64,000 nucleotides of DNA from Clostridium sp. 'White wine YQ' (GTDB lineage: Bacteria > Bacillota > Clostridia > Clostridiales > Clostridiaceae): NCBI RefSeq assembly GCF_028728205.1, contig NZ_JAQYUU010000011.1, positions 1 through 64,000 on the forward strand. Direction: 5' to 3'. A program made the position numbers and the translations under genes. A model generated the notes under the pieces. That model saw only the letters and a program-made list of their open reading frames with translations. It was not told the DNA's origin and made no database searches. This document shows positions 37,963-45,748 of the stretch, one piece after another (within the stretch, counting starts at the first letter, position 1; every line of letters begins with the position of its first letter).

Positions 37963-39010
37963 ATTGCAATTCAATATTACGACTGCTCCAAACAATTTTA
38001 AGTATAGAGTATACTGGCACTACAAGAAATGCACCAGCAATCCCAAATATAGTAGCTGCAGCTATTACTAGGAATATGTCAGTAAGAGGGTGTATTTTCA
38101 TTGCTTTTGACATAACTAAAGGAACAATAAACCTACCTTTAATAGTTTGTGCTATCATAAAAACCAGAGTAAGTTTTATAACCATTGGAAGCCCCATAGT
38201 CAAAGCAATTATATATGGAATAATCATGGATATAAAAAACCCCAAAAAAGGTATGAAGGCGAGTATAAAGGTTAGTAACGATAAAAATAATTTCCCAGGA
38301 AAACCTATAGCTAAATAACCTATAAAAACTGAAAGGGCAAGAAAAAAAGCCACTGTTGCCTGCCCAGTTATGTACTTAGAAAGAACAGTATCACCTTCTT
38401 CAATAATATAATTAGCTCTTTTATGCTTTCTTACAAAAGGTAAGGATAATAAGTACTTTTTAAATTTTGTATCACCATTTAATAGATGATAAACGATTAA
38501 TAAAACTAAAATTACATTAGAAAAAAGATTCCATCCGAAATCAAATAAAGCTCTCAGAATAGAAATTATTCTTGATATATAATTTTGTCCTTGGCTCATA
38601 AAATAATCTTTAATAGCATTAAAATCAATGTAGTTTGAAAGTAGATCTTTAATATAATTGAAGTTTCCGTCTTTATATTGAGTAATTAATAAAGAAACTC
38701 TATAAATAAAATAATCTTTTTGCTCAACAAGATTTGAAATAATTATAAAGAAAAAAACATATAAAATTAAGGATGAAATTATTAGTGATAAAAAAACTGA
38801 TAATTTTAATGAGAGTCCTTTTTTAACGAATAATCTTTTTAAGGGATTTATAAGATAATATAGGAATAAAGCAATAACTATAGGTAATATAATTACCTTA
38901 GAAGCTTTTTTAATAAAAGTTATTAAAATAGTGGATCTTGACAATAATAATATAAAGATTAAAAATAGATTTAATATTAATAAGTTATATAGTAAACTCT
39001 TCTTTTCCAT
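37961..39010 (-). CDS. AI-2E family transporter
   Basis: A second PF01594 permease, 349 aa from the ATG at 39010 (AAGGAGATC ahead of it). The frame extends 48 codons further but has no ribosome site there. About eight helices are present, with a soluble loop at about 85-160. The family C-terminal block reads LAFIPFLGFFISMIIPYIIA and AMKIHPLTDIFLVIAA. It diverges from a DUF1858 gene. The substrate is unknown; the family includes autoinducer exporters and ion antiporters. Confidence 0.85.
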   Translation of the reverse strand: MEKKSLLYNLLILNLFLIFILLLSRSTILITFIKKASKVIILPIVIALFLYYLINPLKRLFVKKGLSLKLSVFLSLIISSLILYVFFFIIISNLVEQKDYFIYRVSLLITQYKDGNFNYIKDLLSNYIDFNAIKDYFMSQGQNYISRIISILRALFDFGWNLFSNVILVLLIVYHLLNGDTKFKKYLLSLPFVRKHKRANYIIEEGDTVLSKYITGQATVAFFLALSVFIGYLAIGFPGKLFLSLLTFILAFIPFLGFFISMIIPYIIALTMGLPMVIKLTLVFMIAQTIKGRFIVPLVMSKAMKIHPLTDIFLVIAAATIFGIAGAFLVVPVYSILKIVWSSRNIELQ

Positions 39011-39182
39011 AATGATCTCCTTAATATTTTTATTATGGTTATTTTTACTCAAAGAGAGAAAATTATGTTTCGAAAATTTAACAAAATTAAATCCGACTAA
39101 AATACTTGACTTTGTTTTAACATAATAATATAATTTCTTTGTTGGGAACAGCAACGAATCTATTTTAGCGAGGGTGGTAAGG

Positions 39183-39365
39183 ATGATAACAAAGGAAATG
39201 ACAATCGGAGAAGTAGTTAGAACTAATCCTGAAAAGGCAGAAATATTAATGAGCTTTGGTATGGGATGTGTTGGATGCCCATCAGCTCAATCAGAAACAT
39301 TAGAAGAAGCTGCTATCGTACACGGATTAAATTTGACAGAATTAATGACTGCATTAAATAAATAA
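39183..39365 (+). CDS. DUF1858 domain-containing protein
   Basis: A 60-aa helical protein: EMTIGEVVRTNPEKAEILMS, then FGMGCVGCPSAQSETLEEAA with the CxxC pair, the DUF1858 pattern related to ScdA/hybrid-cluster N-terminal domains. It may bind metal or a redox partner. The ATG at 39183 follows GAGGGTGG; an upstream GTG lies in that ribosome site. Confidence 0.88.
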   Translation: MITKEMTIGEVVRTNPEKAEILMSFGMGCVGCPSAQSETLEEAAIVHGLNLTELMTALNK

Positions 39366-39386
39366 ATTTTTACTTAAAAGAGTAGG

Positions 39387-39438
39387 AAAGGGTTGTAGAA
39401 AGTATGAATAATGACTTTTTACAACCCTTTAAATTTTT
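39387..39438 (+). terminator. Terminator after DUF1858 gene
   Basis: AAAGGGTTGTA (39387-39397) pairs with TACAACCCTTT (39420-39430), then AAATTTTT. Confidence 0.75.
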
Positions 39439-39497
39439 GAGTTTTATATATTAAGTGATAGAATATATTGTATAAGTATTTATTGTGGAGGTAAGAG

Positions 39498-40247
39498 ATG
39501 GGGAAGAGTTTTGAATATATATATCCAATAAATTATTATAATTTAGATGTAGGACTAAAATGTAAAATAACTTCTATTTTTGATTTTTTGTGTGATATAG
39601 GAATGCAGCAATCCGAAAGATTAGAAGTAGGGGTAGATAAGTTACTAGAGAAGAACTTAACTTGGGTGTTTTATAAATACAATCTTAAAATATATCGGTA
39701 TCCTGGTTTTGGTGAAAATATTAAGATAAAAACTATTCCAACAGGGTTTAAAAAGTTCTATGCCTATAGAGAGTATTTTTTATATGATGAAAAAGATAAC
39801 TTAATAGCTGAGGGTATGAGTTTATTTTTTTTAATAGACATTAGTAGGAGAAGGCCATCTAGAATTCCAAAAGACCTATATGAAGCTTATGGCTGTAGTG
39901 GTGATATAGAAGAGACTATTCCTATGAATGAACCTGATAAGCTTGAGGAGGCTCAATATTCAAAAGAATTTTATGTTAGATATAGTGATATAGATTCAAA
40001 TAAACACGTTAATAACACGAGATATGTGGAATGGGCATTAGAAGTTGTTCCTCAAGAAATAATTACTAACTACACATTAGAAGACATTAACATAGTATTT
40101 ATAAAGGAAATTACTTATGGACATATGGTAAGAACTATGTGTGCAACTGAAGAGCAAGAAGGAAATAAGATTAAAATTGTACACTTAATTAAAGATGATG
40201 AAGGAAATGATATAACATCCTTAACAAGTCTATGGAAGAAGATATAG
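39498..40247 (+). CDS. Acyl-ACP thioesterase
   Basis: A double hot-dog thioesterase of 249 aa that would release fatty acids from acyl carrier protein. First half: YNLDVGLKCKITSIFDFLCD and LTWVFYKYNLKIYRYP. Second half: VRYSDIDSNKHVNNTRYVEW, containing the conserved Asn/His catalytic region. The match is to the bacterial members of PF01643. The ATG follows TGGAGGTAAG. It is a single-gene unit ending in a shared terminator. Confidence 0.9.
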   Translation: MGKSFEYIYPINYYNLDVGLKCKITSIFDFLCDIGMQQSERLEVGVDKLLEKNLTWVFYKYNLKIYRYPGFGENIKIKTIPTGFKKFYAYREYFLYDEKDNLIAEGMSLFFLIDISRRRPSRIPKDLYEAYGCSGDIEETIPMNEPDKLEEAQYSKEFYVRYSDIDSNKHVNNTRYVEWALEVVPQEIITNYTLEDINIVFIKEITYGHMVRTMCATEEQEGNKIKIVHLIKDDEGNDITSLTSLWKKI

Positions 40248-40250
40248 TGA

Positions 40251-40283
40251 AATAACCCTGAGGCATTATGCCTCAGGGTTATT
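40251..40283. terminator. Bidirectional terminator
   Basis: A perfect 14-bp stem, AATAACCCTGAGGC with GCCTCAGGGTTATT, between the thioesterase and the convergent flavoprotein gene. Confidence 0.92.
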
Positions 40284-41525
40284 TGCTTTAAGAATAGAGT
40301 TTATTGCTTTATGAGAGGAACTCCAAGCCCATTGAAGATTATATCCTCCACAGTCTCCATGAACATCTAAGATCTCACCTATAAAATATAATCCAGAAAC
40401 CAATTTAGATTCCAAGGATTCCTCATTAACATCACGAGTATCTACACCACCTATAGTTACCTGTGCATTATTGAATCCATTTGTTCCAATACATTTAAAT
40501 TTCCATTCCTTCATTAGAGAAATAAGTTTGGATTTTTCCTGCCATGATAATTCCCAAGCCGGCTTATGAAAGTTATCAACAGAAGCTTCTTTAAGTAAAG
40601 TAGGAATTAGTTTTTTGTTAACAATTCCTATAAGAGCATCAGAAATTTTCCTGTGTGAAAAAATACTTAAATGGCCTTGTAGGAAATTATCCACATCTGT
40701 ATGAGAAGCTTCCGGATTCATATCAATTAAGATATCAACAGATTTGCCTTCATAAATAGCTCTAGAAGCTAGTGCAGACAGCTGCAGAATGGGTGGACCG
40801 GATATTCCATAGTCAGTAAATAATAGCTCTCCTAATTCCTTTCTATGAACTTTTCCATCTATTGAAATAGAAGCTAAGCCGTCAAATTTAATTCCCGATA
40901 GGGCTTTTAAATAAGGATAATCTAATTTAAGCTGCACTATTCCAGGTAAAGGAGTAATAACTTTATGACCAAGATCTCTAGATAAGGAATATCCAGAGCC
41001 ATCAGAACCAGTTTTTTCAGCAGATTTTCCTCCACAGGCTAAAATTAATTTTCCACAGGAGAAGGAGTCGAATTCTTCATTGCTTGTGGATAAAATAAAT
41101 TTTTTATTCTTGTGGATAGATTTTACCTTACAAGAATTATAAACAGGAATACTACGATCTTCTAAGGCTAACCTCAAAACATCAACAACTGAAGAGGCTT
41201 GTAATGATTTGGGATATAATTTTCCGTTTTCAAGTTCCACAATAGGAAGACCTAAAAATGAAAAAAAATCTATAGTATCATTTACTGAAAAATTTTCTAA
41301 TGTAGTTATAGGAAATTTCTCATTTGAACTGTGAAATCCTTTGAAAGGAGAAGTTATTGTTGAGTTAGAGATATTGCAACGTCCATTTCCAGTTGTTAAA
41401 ATTTTTCTACCAACTCTATCTCCAGCTTCTAAAATTGCAACGTCAATTCCTAAGTCTTTTGCATAAATAGCTGCAAGTAAACCAGAAGCACCACCACCAA
41501 CTATTAATAATTCATGATGTATCAT
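40266..41525 (-). CDS. FAD-dependent oxidoreductase, HI0933/BaiN family
   Basis: A 419-aa flavoprotein of the HI0933-like group. FAD site: LLIVGGGASGLLAAIYAKD with GDRVGRKILTTGNGRCNISN. It ends with the family signature LDVHGDCGGYNLQWAWSSS. BaiN from a Clostridium reduces bile-acid intermediates, but most relatives are uncharacterised, so no substrate is proposed. The ATG at 41525 follows AAAGGAGAG; seven upstream codons are probably not translated. Confidence 0.88.
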   Translation of the reverse strand: MIHHELLIVGGGASGLLAAIYAKDLGIDVAILEAGDRVGRKILTTGNGRCNISNSTITSPFKGFHSSNEKFPITTLENFSVNDTIDFFSFLGLPIVELENGKLYPKSLQASSVVDVLRLALEDRSIPVYNSCKVKSIHKNKKFILSTSNEEFDSFSCGKLILACGGKSAEKTGSDGSGYSLSRDLGHKVITPLPGIVQLKLDYPYLKALSGIKFDGLASISIDGKVHRKELGELLFTDYGISGPPILQLSALASRAIYEGKSVDILIDMNPEASHTDVDNFLQGHLSIFSHRKISDALIGIVNKKLIPTLLKEASVDNFHKPAWELSWQEKSKLISLMKEWKFKCIGTNGFNNAQVTIGGVDTRDVNEESLESKLVSGLYFIGEILDVHGDCGGYNLQWAWSSSHKAINSILKANNPEA

Positions 41526-41692
41526 ATCAAACTCTCCTTTTAACATTTTGATTAATTAGAATAAATAAATTGTATCATTATTGAAATAATATAACTAGGG
41601 GAGAAAAGTGAATATGCAAAGAAAAGAAAAAAGGTATATAATTAATTTATATAGTAGATTTTAACTATATGTAACAAAAGGAGGTAGAGAAA

Positions 41693-42052
41693 ATGAATGC
41701 TACTGAATTATTGAGTTTTAAAAATTGGGTTGTAGTGGGGGATGTTACAAATGAAAGTAAATACGCCGCCAAGATACTAAAAAAATTAAAGTCAAGAGAT
41801 TTTAATGTAGAAGGAGTACATCCTAAAGGAGACGGAACCTATAAAACATTAAAAGAAGTTCCATATAAAATTGATGTTATAGACTTATGTATAAATCCTA
41901 TTAGTGGAATAAAATTTATTGAAGAAGCAAAAACTTTAAACATAAAATATATTTTAATTCAACCAGGAGCAGAAAGTAGAGAAATATTAGATTACTGCAA
42001 AGAAAATGATATAGTAGCTATTGAAGGATGTGCATTAATTGCTCTTGGATAG
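41693..42052 (+). CDS. CoA-binding domain protein
   Basis: A 119-aa Rossmann-like CoA-binding protein (YccU type): NWVVVGDVTNESKYAAKILK, DFNVEGVHPKGDGTYKTLKE, YILIQPGAESREILDYCKEN. It is a stand-alone domain with no ligase. The ATG follows AGGAGGTAG. It is 17 bp upstream of a small hydrophilic protein gene in the same unit. The substrate is not known. Confidence 0.85.
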   Translation: MNATELLSFKNWVVVGDVTNESKYAAKILKKLKSRDFNVEGVHPKGDGTYKTLKEVPYKIDVIDLCINPISGIKFIEEAKTLNIKYILIQPGAESREILDYCKENDIVAIEGCALIALG

Positions 42053-42069
42053 AGGAAGGAGACTTACAT

Positions 42070-42219
42070 ATGGATGACAATAAAAATAGAATTAGAGACA
42101 GAGAAAAATCTAATGCAGAACTTAGAAAAATGTTTCCTAAGGGTGGAGCAGATATTGGAGTTGAAAATGGCGAAAAGATAGGCCATTATGCAAATTCAAA
42201 AAACCATAAAGATAGGTAA
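42070..42219 (+). CDS. Small charged protein of unknown function
   Basis: A 49-aa very hydrophilic protein: MDDNKNRIRDREKSNAELRK, then FPKGGADIGVENGEKIGHYA. The start at 42070 is behind GGAAGGAGA. No family is recognised. It sits in an operon with the CoA-binding protein and ahead of a terminator. Confidence 0.65.
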   Translation: MDDNKNRIRDREKSNAELRKMFPKGGADIGVENGEKIGHYANSKNHKDR

Positions 42220-42246
42220 TTTAATACAAATAGTTATATTTATTTG

Positions 42247-42275
42247 AAAGACTATCTTGTAAAGGATGGTCTTTT
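42247..42275 (+). terminator. Terminator after the CoA-binding unit
   Basis: AAAGACTATC pairs with GATGGTCTTT (one G-U), then TTCTT. Confidence 0.75.
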
Positions 42276-42350
42276 CTTGTAAAATATAACTTAAATAATC
42301 TATAAATAAGAGTAAAATTAGGTGGATTATTAAAAAAAATAAAAAAAGTG

Positions 42351-42379
42351 TTGACACTATTATTAAATTTCGGTATTAT
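42351..42379 (+). promoter_or_regulatory. tRNA operon promoter
   Basis: TTGACA (42351-42356), a 17-bp spacer and TATTAT (42374-42379), 55 bp before the first tRNA gene. Confidence 0.85.
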
Positions 42380-42434
42380 ATTCTTTGTCGGGTTGCTCCG
42401 AGAGTAATCACCGAATAAGGTTGTTGTTATTCAT

Positions 42435-42509
42435 GGCTCCTTGGTCAAGCGGTTAAGACACCACCCTTTCACGGTGGTAACAGGGGTTCGATTCCCCTAG
42501 GAGTCACCA
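42435..42509 (+). tRNA. tRNA-Glu(TTC), copy 1
   Basis: A cloverleaf with anticodon TTC, acceptor GGCTCCT/AGGAGTC and encoded CCA. First of ten tRNAs. Confidence 0.96.
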
Positions 42510-42531
42510 TTTTATCCCATGAATTATTTAT

Positions 42532-42607
42532 GGGCGCATAGCTCAGCTGGGAGAGCACCTGCCTTACAAGCAGGGGGTCACAGGTTCGATCCCTGTTGTG
42601 CCCACCA
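42532..42607 (+). tRNA. tRNA-Val(TAC), copy 1
   Basis: Acceptor GGGCGCA/TGTGCCC, anticodon TAC in CTTACAA, TTCGATC arm, encoded CCA. Confidence 0.96.
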
Positions 42608-42618
42608 TAAATTCATAC

Positions 42619-42695
42619 GGCTCAGTAGCTCAGTTGGTTAGAGTGCCGGCCTGTCACGCCGGAGGTCGAGGGTTCGAGCCCCTTCTGAGTCGCCA
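42619..42695 (+). tRNA. tRNA-Asp(GTC), copy 1
   Basis: Acceptor GGCTCAG/CTGAGTC, anticodon GTC in CTGTCAC, encoded CCA. Confidence 0.96.
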
Positions 42696-42726
42696 ATTAA
42701 AACTCAACCAAAAGTAAACTTAATAT

Positions 42727-42801
42727 GGCTCCTTGGTCAAGCGGTTAAGACACCACCCTTTCACGGTGGTAACAGGGGTTCGATTCCCCTAGGAGTCACC
42801 A
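42727..42801 (+). tRNA. tRNA-Glu(TTC), copy 2
   Basis: Identical to copy 1. Starts the second Glu-Val-Asp repeat, 292 bp after the first. Confidence 0.96.
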
Positions 42802-42822
42802 TTTTATCCCATGTTTATTTAT

Positions 42823-42898
42823 GGGCGCATAGCTCAGCTGGGAGAGCACCTGCCTTACAAGCAGGGGGTCACAGGTTCGATCCCTGTTGTGCCCACCA
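42823..42898 (+). tRNA. tRNA-Val(TAC), copy 2
   Basis: Identical to copy 1, including the encoded CCA. Confidence 0.96.
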
Positions 42899-42910
42899 TA
42901 AATTTAATAC

Positions 42911-42987
42911 GGCTCAGTAGCTCAGTTGGTTAGAGTGCCGGCCTGTCACGCCGGAGGTCGAGGGTTCGAGCCCCTTCTGAGTCGCCA
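42911..42987 (+). tRNA. tRNA-Asp(GTC), copy 2
   Basis: Identical to copy 1, including the encoded CCA. Confidence 0.96.
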
Positions 42988-43015
42988 TTTAATTTAATAA
43001 AACAAAAAATTATTT

Positions 43016-43090
43016 GCTGGCATGGCTCAACGGTAGAGCAGCTGACTTGTAATCAGCAGGTTGTAGGTTCGATTCCTATTGCCAGCTCCA
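43016..43090 (+). tRNA. tRNA-Thr(TGT)
   Basis: Acceptor GCTGGCA/TGCCAGC, anticodon TGT in CTTGTAA, encoded CCA. It interrupts the Glu-Val-Asp repetition and occurs only once. Confidence 0.96.
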
Positions 43091-43099
43091 ATTTAATAT

Positions 43100-43174
43100 G
43101 GCTCCTTGGTCAAGCGGTTAAGACACCACCCTTTCACGGTGGTAACAGGGGTTCGATTCCCCTAGGAGTCACCA
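43100..43174 (+). tRNA. tRNA-Glu(TTC), copy 3
   Basis: Identical to copies 1 and 2, nine bases after tRNA-Thr. Confidence 0.96.
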
Positions 43175-43196
43175 TTTTATCTCAGATTTATTATAT

Positions 43197-43272
43197 GGGC
43201 GCATAGCTCAGCTGGGAGAGCACCTGCCTTACAAGCAGGGGGTCACAGGTTCGATCCCTGTTGTGCCCACCA
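43197..43272 (+). tRNA. tRNA-Val(TAC), copy 3
   Basis: Identical to the other tRNA-Val copies. Confidence 0.96.
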
Positions 43273-43286
43273 ATTAAACTTAATAT

Positions 43287-43363
43287 GGCTCAGTAGCTCA
43301 GTTGGTTAGAGTGCCGGCCTGTCACGCCGGAGGTCGAGGGTTCGAGCCCCTTCTGAGTCGCCA
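43287..43363 (+). tRNA. tRNA-Asp(GTC), copy 3
   Basis: Identical to the other tRNA-Asp copies; last gene before the terminator. Confidence 0.96.
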
Positions 43364-43366
43364 AAG

Positions 43367-43396
43367 AAAAAGTCTTAGTATTACTAAGACTTTTTT
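43367..43396 (+). terminator. Terminator of the tRNA operon
   Basis: AAAAAGTCTTAG pairs with CTAAGACTTTTT around TATTA, T tract to 43396. Confidence 0.92.
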
Positions 43397-43423
43397 GCTT
43401 TTTATAATATTTTAAAGTTTATA

Positions 43424-43457
43424 TAAAAAAATAGAGCCTTAAATTAATAAGACTCTA
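43424..43457 (-). terminator. Terminator overlapping the stop of the dnaC-like gene
   Basis: On the minus strand TAGAGTCTTA pairs with TAAGGCTCTA (10 bp, one G-U) and is followed by a run of Ts. The stem includes the stop codon of the gene it ends. Confidence 0.8.
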
Positions 43458-44447
43458 ACCTCTATTTGGTTTTAATAAGTTAAGCTTAACACGTATATCG
43501 TCTCCATAAAACTTGCATAGTCTAAAGTTTCCAATTAATCTTGAACTAATTCTTTCAGTATAACTCTTTGCTAAATCAATAAGAGAAAGATTAGTTGAAA
43601 TAAGCATCTTCTTATTTTTTAATAATTTAGCATTTAAAAGATTAAATAATTCAGTTATGGTAAACTCAGTTATCTGTTCTGCCCCTAAATCATCTATAAT
43701 AAGCAAATCACAGTTAATCAGAAGTTCTTCTAAGTCACGATTATTATCAAATTTTATTTCTCTGAAGTTCTTAATAAGCTCGTCAGAAGTTCTATAGAGA
43801 ACTAAATAACCACTGTCTAACAAATCTTTAGCTATAGAATCAGATAAAAAAGTTTTTCCCGTACCAGGGCCACCAAAGAATAATAAATTTTCATTATGAT
43901 TTTTAAAATTTGGAATGTACTCTTTTAAAACATATTGATAAATAGTTTCTATATTCTTTCTAGGAGAGTATTTCTCAGTATCTGATTTATGAGATGAATA
44001 TAATGAGATATCCCAATTATCAAAATTATTCTTTTTTACAGCTTCAGATAATTGAGAATTTTTATAATACACTTGAACTAACTTTGCATTATAACATGAA
44101 CAAGGATCTACTCCTACGTAACCAGTATCCTTACAAATATTACAGTGATAATGAATATTTAAGTAGTCTTGTGGATACCCTTTAGAAACTAATAATTCGT
44201 ATTTTCTTGCCCTTAGATCCATAATTTTATTTTTAATTTCTAAAACTAAAGCTTCTGAATTATTACCGGCTTTCAATATACTTCTTGATAAGTACAAAGA
44301 TTGTTTTCCTATTTCCTGATCTAATTCAATTATTTCAGGATAAAGTCTTTCTATTTCTTGTTTTCTAGTTTTTAACGCTTTTGCTTCATTTTCTCTAATT
44401 TGTTCATAAAGACTTAAAACTTCAGCTTTATAACCTTTAATCATCAT
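43455..44447 (-). CDS. DnaC/DnaI-like helicase loader ATPase
   Basis: A 330-aa AAA+ protein. A coiled N-terminus (residues 1-95) precedes a zinc-binding stretch CNICKDTGYVGVDPCSC near residue 102. The ATPase has Walker A LLFFGGPGTGKTFLSDSI near 190 and Walker B CDLLIIDDLGAEQ. It probably loads the DnaB helicase at 31.1 kb, the DnaI role in Bacillus. It overlaps the upstream DnaD gene by 11 bp, supporting a primosome role. Confidence 0.88.
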   Translation of the reverse strand: MMIKGYKAEVLSLYEQIRENEAKALKTRKQEIERLYPEIIELDQEIGKQSLYLSRSILKAGNNSEALVLEIKNKIMDLRARKYELLVSKGYPQDYLNIHYHCNICKDTGYVGVDPCSCYNAKLVQVYYKNSQLSEAVKKNNFDNWDISLYSSHKSDTEKYSPRKNIETIYQYVLKEYIPNFKNHNENLLFFGGPGTGKTFLSDSIAKDLLDSGYLVLYRTSDELIKNFREIKFDNNRDLEELLINCDLLIIDDLGAEQITEFTITELFNLLNAKLLKNKKMLISTNLSLIDLAKSYTERISSRLIGNFRLCKFYGDDIRVKLNLLKPNRG

Positions 44448-45432
44448 TATCCCATCCTAATAATTTTTTTTCTAAAGAATCATAATCATAATTTCTTCCC
44501 TCGAAGTTATCGAATCTAAGCTTAGATTTTTCTTTTTCTTTAGGTTGATATGTGTTTTTTGTATTTTTAGCTCTATAAGCAGCTTCTTTTTCTGCAATAG
44601 AATCAAGGGTCTTTAAGTTGTCTGCATGCCATTTAGATAATATTCCATCAATATATTTAAAATCTGCACGATTTAATCTCTCAAAGCATATGTTACATGC
44701 TTTATATATTATGTCTAGTGAGAAATTGTATTTAGAAATCCATTTATCTAAAAGTTCCTCTTGAGGTTTCATAATTTCAGAGTTCTTAATTCCTAGATAA
44801 GAAAGTATATTTTTTATTTTTACCCACTTATCTTCAGATTTTTTAATATAGTTTTGAGCATCCTCTATAGTCTTTATATTATTATCATTCCATGCTAAGG
44901 CAACTTTTTCTATGTAGCGGGCATCTCTTTTCCCTTTTGAAACGCAATATTCAATTAATAACAATATTAACTCAGAAGTAAAACCAAAATCTTTTTGCCA
45001 ACTTAAATAAGAAGTCATTTCTTTAGGGGATAGGGGTCTTGCAATAAGTCTTTCGATATCTTTTAACATATCCTTAGTAGAATCAGTATTTAGTGCATCT
45101 AGAAGACTTATACTATTAGAAGCTTCTTCATTTTCTTCTGCAAAACTAGTAAATTCTAAATTGAAGTTATTCATTTTATCTATTGGTATAAGCTTTAGTA
45201 GACCTTCTTCCTGCCAATAATATAAGGCATTCATCACATCAGATTCTAAAAGGTTAAGCTTTGTAGCAATAATTGAGGAACTAACACCTAATTCTCCAGA
45301 CAAAATATATTTAAGCATTAAAATATATACCTTAACAAACTCGCCGCGTGCTTTAGGCATATATTTTTCAATAAATATATTATTTACAGGAGTGAAAGAA
45401 ACAGGTGAGTTTTTTAACATAAATGTACTCAT
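44437..45432 (-). CDS. DnaD-domain primosomal protein
   Basis: A 331-aa protein. An N-terminal winged-helix-like region (residues 20-85) precedes two DnaD/DnaB_2 domains: IERLIARPLSPKEMTSYLSW at about 130 and DKWISKYNFSLDIIYKACNI at about 225, with DFKYIDGILSKWHADNLKTL. The acidic C-terminus ends LLGWDNDD. Clostridia use DnaD-type proteins with a DnaC-like loader for helicase loading at oriC. The ATG follows AAAGGTAG. Confidence 0.88.
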   Translation of the reverse strand: MSTFMLKNSPVSFTPVNNIFIEKYMPKARGEFVKVYILMLKYILSGELGVSSSIIATKLNLLESDVMNALYYWQEEGLLKLIPIDKMNNFNLEFTSFAEENEEASNSISLLDALNTDSTKDMLKDIERLIARPLSPKEMTSYLSWQKDFGFTSELILLLIEYCVSKGKRDARYIEKVALAWNDNNIKTIEDAQNYIKKSEDKWVKIKNILSYLGIKNSEIMKPQEELLDKWISKYNFSLDIIYKACNICFERLNRADFKYIDGILSKWHADNLKTLDSIAEKEAAYRAKNTKNTYQPKEKEKSKLRFDNFEGRNYDYDSLEKKLLGWDNDD

Positions 45433-45748
45433 AGGCTATCTACCTTTCACTAAAATTTATATACTTACACAATTAGTATATAAAATATAATTATTTCTAA
45501 GTGTAAGGATATTATAACAAACAGAGATGCTTAATACAATTTTCAATTTATTATATATATAATGCATTAAGGAATTTACATGTCACTGTCCAACTCTTAG
45601 TTGAAACGTCTAAGAGTTGGACCATGAGATGTAATATGACTCTTGCATTATATAAAGTTAACAATAGAATAATTGGTGGTATAGTATTTTAAATTTTGGG
45701 AACAGTAATATTTGTGTTTAAAAAATAAAGTTTTAAAGAGGATTAACA
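45433..45748. other. Divergent spacer with long palindrome
   Basis: 316 bp between the dnaD-like gene and the M23 peptidase. The notable content is the 99-nt near-palindrome at 45556-45654. No ORF with a ribosome site was seen. Confidence 0.5.
45556..45654. repeat. 99-nt near-palindrome
   Basis: Outer arms TATATAATGCA (45556-45566) and TGCATTATATA (45644-45654) match exactly. Inner arms TCCAACTCTTAG (45589-45600) and CTAAGAGTTGGA (45610-45621) match exactly around a 9-nt loop. Between them TACAT/ATGTA and TCA/TGA also pair. There is no T tract, so it is not a classical terminator. Confidence 0.8.

Noticed and set aside
42435..43363. Repeated blocks resembling a CRISPR array or direct repeats
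   Set aside because: The repeats are identical tRNA genes with full cloverleaves and CCA ends.
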